From Planctomycetota bacterium (GTDB lineage: Bacteria; Planctomycetota; Planctomycetia; Pirellulales; UBA1268), in contig JAQBZA010000196.1 of assembly GCA_027622795.1 (NCBI GenBank), positions 1 to 6,386 of the forward strand: a stretch of DNA of 6,386 nucleotides. The letters run 5' to 3'. Positions 4,549 to 6,386 of the stretch are shown here, in pieces. The position numbers were made by a program, and so were the translations under genes. The notes beneath the pieces were generated by a model. The model was not told where the DNA came from and did not search any database. It saw nothing but the letters and a program-made list of their open reading frames with translations. Positions within the stretch are counted from its first letter, which is position 1; each line of letters opens with the position of its first letter.

Positions 4549-5410
4549 TCAGGAGCGGCCGCCGAGGCGGTCGGCCGGGCTGCGGACGCCCCGGCCGCCA
4601 CGGTTTAGGACGTGGGTGTAGATCATCGTGGTCTTCACGTCGTTGTGGCCCAGTAACTCCTGCACCGTGCGGATGTCGTAGCCATCTAGGAGCAGATGGG
4701 TGGCGAAGGAGTGGCGAAACGTGTGGCACGTCGCCCGCTTCGCGATGCCCGCCTTGATCACCGCCTCCCGCACCGCCCTCTGGATCACTGTCTCGTGCAG
4801 GTGATGCCGATACCAACGGCCGGTCTCGCGGTCGCGGTAGTCGGTCTTCGCCGCGAACACCCACTGCCACGCCCAGTCCTTCTCGGCGGCCGGGTTCTTG
4901 CGGGCGTATGCCCCGGGAAGCATCACATAGCCCCGCCCCTCGTCGACCGCGGCCAAGTGGGCCGTAAAGCAGCATGCCCACGATCCACTGCTGGCCCGCG
5001 AGACAGCCCAAGACCTGCTGGACCTCCTCGGGCGTCAACACGGAAGGCAGCCGCGCCGGACGCTTGGCACGCACGACGGAGCCGATGTCTTGGAGAGGCC
5101 GCCCAAGCACCTTGTCGTAGAGGAAGAGCAGGCCCGCGAGGGCCTGATTCTGCGTCGATGCAGCCACGTTCTCCCGGACGGCGAGATGGGTCAGGAATTC
5201 CGTGACTTCCCGCTCACCCAACTCCCAAGGAGGCCGCCTGCGATGAAACAGCACGTAGCGTTTCACCCAGTGGACATACGCCTTCTCCGTGCTCGACGAC
5301 AGGTGCCGCAAACGAATGGCATGCCGTACTCGGTCTAAAAGGCGAGGTGGGCCAGTTGCGGATGGTTCCGCCGCCAATGCAACCGCTCTGCCTGATGTCG
5401 TTTCTGCCAC
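4549..5410 (-). pseudogene. intI: Integron integrase, internal deletion and frameshift
   Basis: This is an integron-type tyrosine recombinase in two frames. The N-terminal part (from about 5410) has the SAM-like core-binding domain (LRHLSSSTEKAYVHWVKRY, then ASTQNQALAGLLFLYDKVLG) and runs to IVGMLLYG near 4957. The next frame continues with LPGAYARKNP, the IntI-specific extra segment EKDWAWQWVFA, then HTFRHSFATHLL (His and Arg of box II), LLGHNDVKTTMIYTHV (His and nucleophile Tyr) and GVRSPADRL. Against IntI1, about 50-60 codons are missing between LLYG and the LP-A block. This removes the first catalytic Arg (GTGMRISEGL in IntI1) and the Lys of the beta-hairpin. The deletion is not a multiple of three. 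It should be inactive. A GTG at 5410 after AGCGAGG is the likeliest start; a TTG at 5494 is possible but lies outside homology. Confidence 0.93.
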
Positions 5411-5617
5411 TGAGTACACCTCGCTAAGAATTAAAGCGAGAGAAGGCCCGGCTGGGGGCAAAAACCTGTCGTGACTTTTTTGATCCCACCCCAAGCCGCG
5501 GTGGATCCAGAGTCGTTACGGACGTGATTTCCCTTTGATTGCTCGCTCTTCTCCGCCCCTGATAGCTGAACTGGGCGTCACTCTCGTCTCCGCGCCCGCC
5601 CCTCTGGCTGGCTCTCC

Positions 5618-6265
5618 GTGATCCGTGGCCCAGACAGCCGCGCAACCAGAGTCCGCTACGTGCTGCCACGGCACAAAGCCGCCAACTGGGTCGGGCGTGG
5701 CCGCGGCCGCAAGTCCACGCGGCCGGGGGCCAATGGCGTCGTCGAACTCTCGCCGTTTGAGTTTTTGGACCGGCTGGCCGATCTCGTCCCGCCGCCGCGG
5801 AAGCACCGGCATCGCTACCACGGTGTGTTCGCCCCGAATCATCGGCTGCGAAAAGCCGTCACTTCGCTCGCGATCGGGAACGTCGGCAAGCGGCAAGAGG
5901 CCGCGACCGGTGGGCATGGGGGCGACGGTTATGCCACGGAAGGATCCTGTGCCGCGACCGCAAAGCCCCGCTCGCACGACACCTCACGGATTGCGTGGGT
6001 GAAACTGATGGCGCGGGTCGGGGAGGAGTTTCCACTCCAGTGCCCCAGTTGTGGTGGCGACATTCGGCTGATCGCGTTCATCACGGAGCCAGGGGCGATT
6101 CGGAAGATCCTGACCCATCTTGGCGAACCCCTCGAACCTCCGCCCGTCTCGCCGGCCCGTGGCCCGCCGACCGACTGGGGAGAGCTCGTGCAGGTCCACG
6201 ACGACCGGGCAATCTTTCAGTCGTCGCCCGACGAGCTGCCCGACATCGATATCCACAGCCTCTGA
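5618..6265 (+). pseudogene. IS91-family transposase, 5'-truncated C-terminal part
   Basis: About 215 residues match the C-terminal part of IS91-type (HUH, Y2) transposases: 'RVRYVLP', 'ELSPFEFLDRLADLVPPPRKHRHRYHGVFAPN' (about residues 43-74), a Gly/Ala-rich linker, 'WVKLMARVGEEFPLQCPSCGGDIRLIAFI' (about 127-155, with a CxxC pair), 'IRKILTHLGEP' and 'VSPARGPP'. These enzymes drive rolling-circle-like transposition. The N-terminal zinc-binding region and the HUH and tyrosine motifs are absent; an in-frame TGA lies at 5567-5569. The frame may be read from GTG 5618, but the gene is a remnant. It faces the opposite strand from intI, about 200 bases from its start. No terminal sequences were identified, so the original element's limits are unknown. 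Confidence 0.85.
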
Positions 6266-6386
6266 CGGCATTCCATGCCACGGTGCGGACGGCCCGCAAG
6301 AAGAGCGGTTTCAAGACCGGTCTGCGCCGACGAGAAAAATCCGGCCTTGAGCGTGGATAGGAAGCTCCTCGGCCCCTCGAAGCGAG

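Larger units (their letters stand above)
1..5410 (-). mobile_element. Reverse-oriented chromosomal integron: intI remnant, attI region, cassettes 1-7
   Basis: An integron-type tyrosine recombinase gene is followed, on the same strand, by six attC-like sites that partition the DNA into cassettes. Inferred cassette limits, cutting between G and TT of each right-hand box, are 3008-4325, 2429-3007, 1790-2428, 1386-1789, 835-1385 and 227-834, plus a partial one from 226 to the window edge. Each holds one gene or one overlapping toxin-antitoxin pair, all on the minus strand. Cassettes 1-5 start with seven bases that are the reverse complement of the box opening their own attC; cassette 6 matches at six of seven. 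Classical integrons have intI facing away from the cassettes. Here it points the same way, as in the reverse integrons of Treponema and some planctomycetes. The left end lies outside the window. Confidence 0.88.

Noticed and set aside
4457..4956. C-terminal extension of the first intI frame
   Set aside because: After the deletion point this frame gives low-complexity Arg/Gly/Pro sequence; the integrase homology continues in the neighbouring frame that stops at 4549.
5516..6271. Minus-strand ORFs opposite the transposase remnant
   Set aside because: They are shadows of GC-rich coding DNA; the plus strand carries the IS91-family blocks.

Overview
The window holds most of a chromosomal-type (sedentary) integron, probably from a planctomycete. 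It contains a broken integron integrase gene, an attI region, five complete single-function cassettes next to it, a sixth complete cassette, and the start of a seventh. An IS91-family transposase remnant lies to the right. The host guess rests on protein families (a TIGR03067 secreted protein, a GYF_2 membrane protein, a planctomycete-like IS91 transposase tail) and on the integron layout. The integrase gene and the cassettes point in the same direction, an arrangement called a reverse integron, known from Treponema and from planctomycetes such as Blastopirellula. No rRNA, tRNA or CRISPR array was seen.

The integron reads right to left (minus strand). intI (about 5410 to 4549) has lost the segment carrying two catalytic residues. 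It is followed by an attI region (4548-4326) with a terminator-like hairpin and a candidate -10 box. The cassettes follow: (1) 4325-3008, GYF-domain membrane protein; (2) 3007-2429, hicBA toxin-antitoxin; (3) 2428-1790, addiction-module antitoxin plus RelE/ParE toxin; (4) 1789-1386, small protein with seven DGQNG repeats; (5) 1385-835, Imm-5-like immunity protein; (6) 834-227, TIGR03067 protein; (7) from 226 leftwards, a short membrane-protein ORF running off the window.

Six imperfect inverted repeats of 87-92 bp separate the cassettes (221-312, 829-915, 1380-1468, 1784-1872, 2423-2510, 3002-3090). Each has GAAC...GTTC ends, a long stem, and two extra unpaired bases seven positions apart on the same arm. 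This is attC architecture, although the outer boxes read GTTC rather than the textbook GTTR. The decisive sign is that the first seven bases of each cassette match the reverse complement of the box opening its own distant attC (7/7 for cassettes 1-5, 6/7 for cassette 6). This is expected if each cassette was once a circle.

All cassette genes point the same way, and most have a ribosome-binding site of their own. Two cassettes are toxin-antitoxin modules, which are known to stabilise integron arrays, and one is an immunity-type gene without a toxin beside it. With intI inactive, the array should be frozen unless another integrase acts in trans.

The stretch 5411-5617 holds no convincing gene. 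The remainder, 5618-6265, is the C-terminal part of an IS91-family transposase on the plus strand, truncated at its 5' end. In 6266-6386 no gene was recognised.
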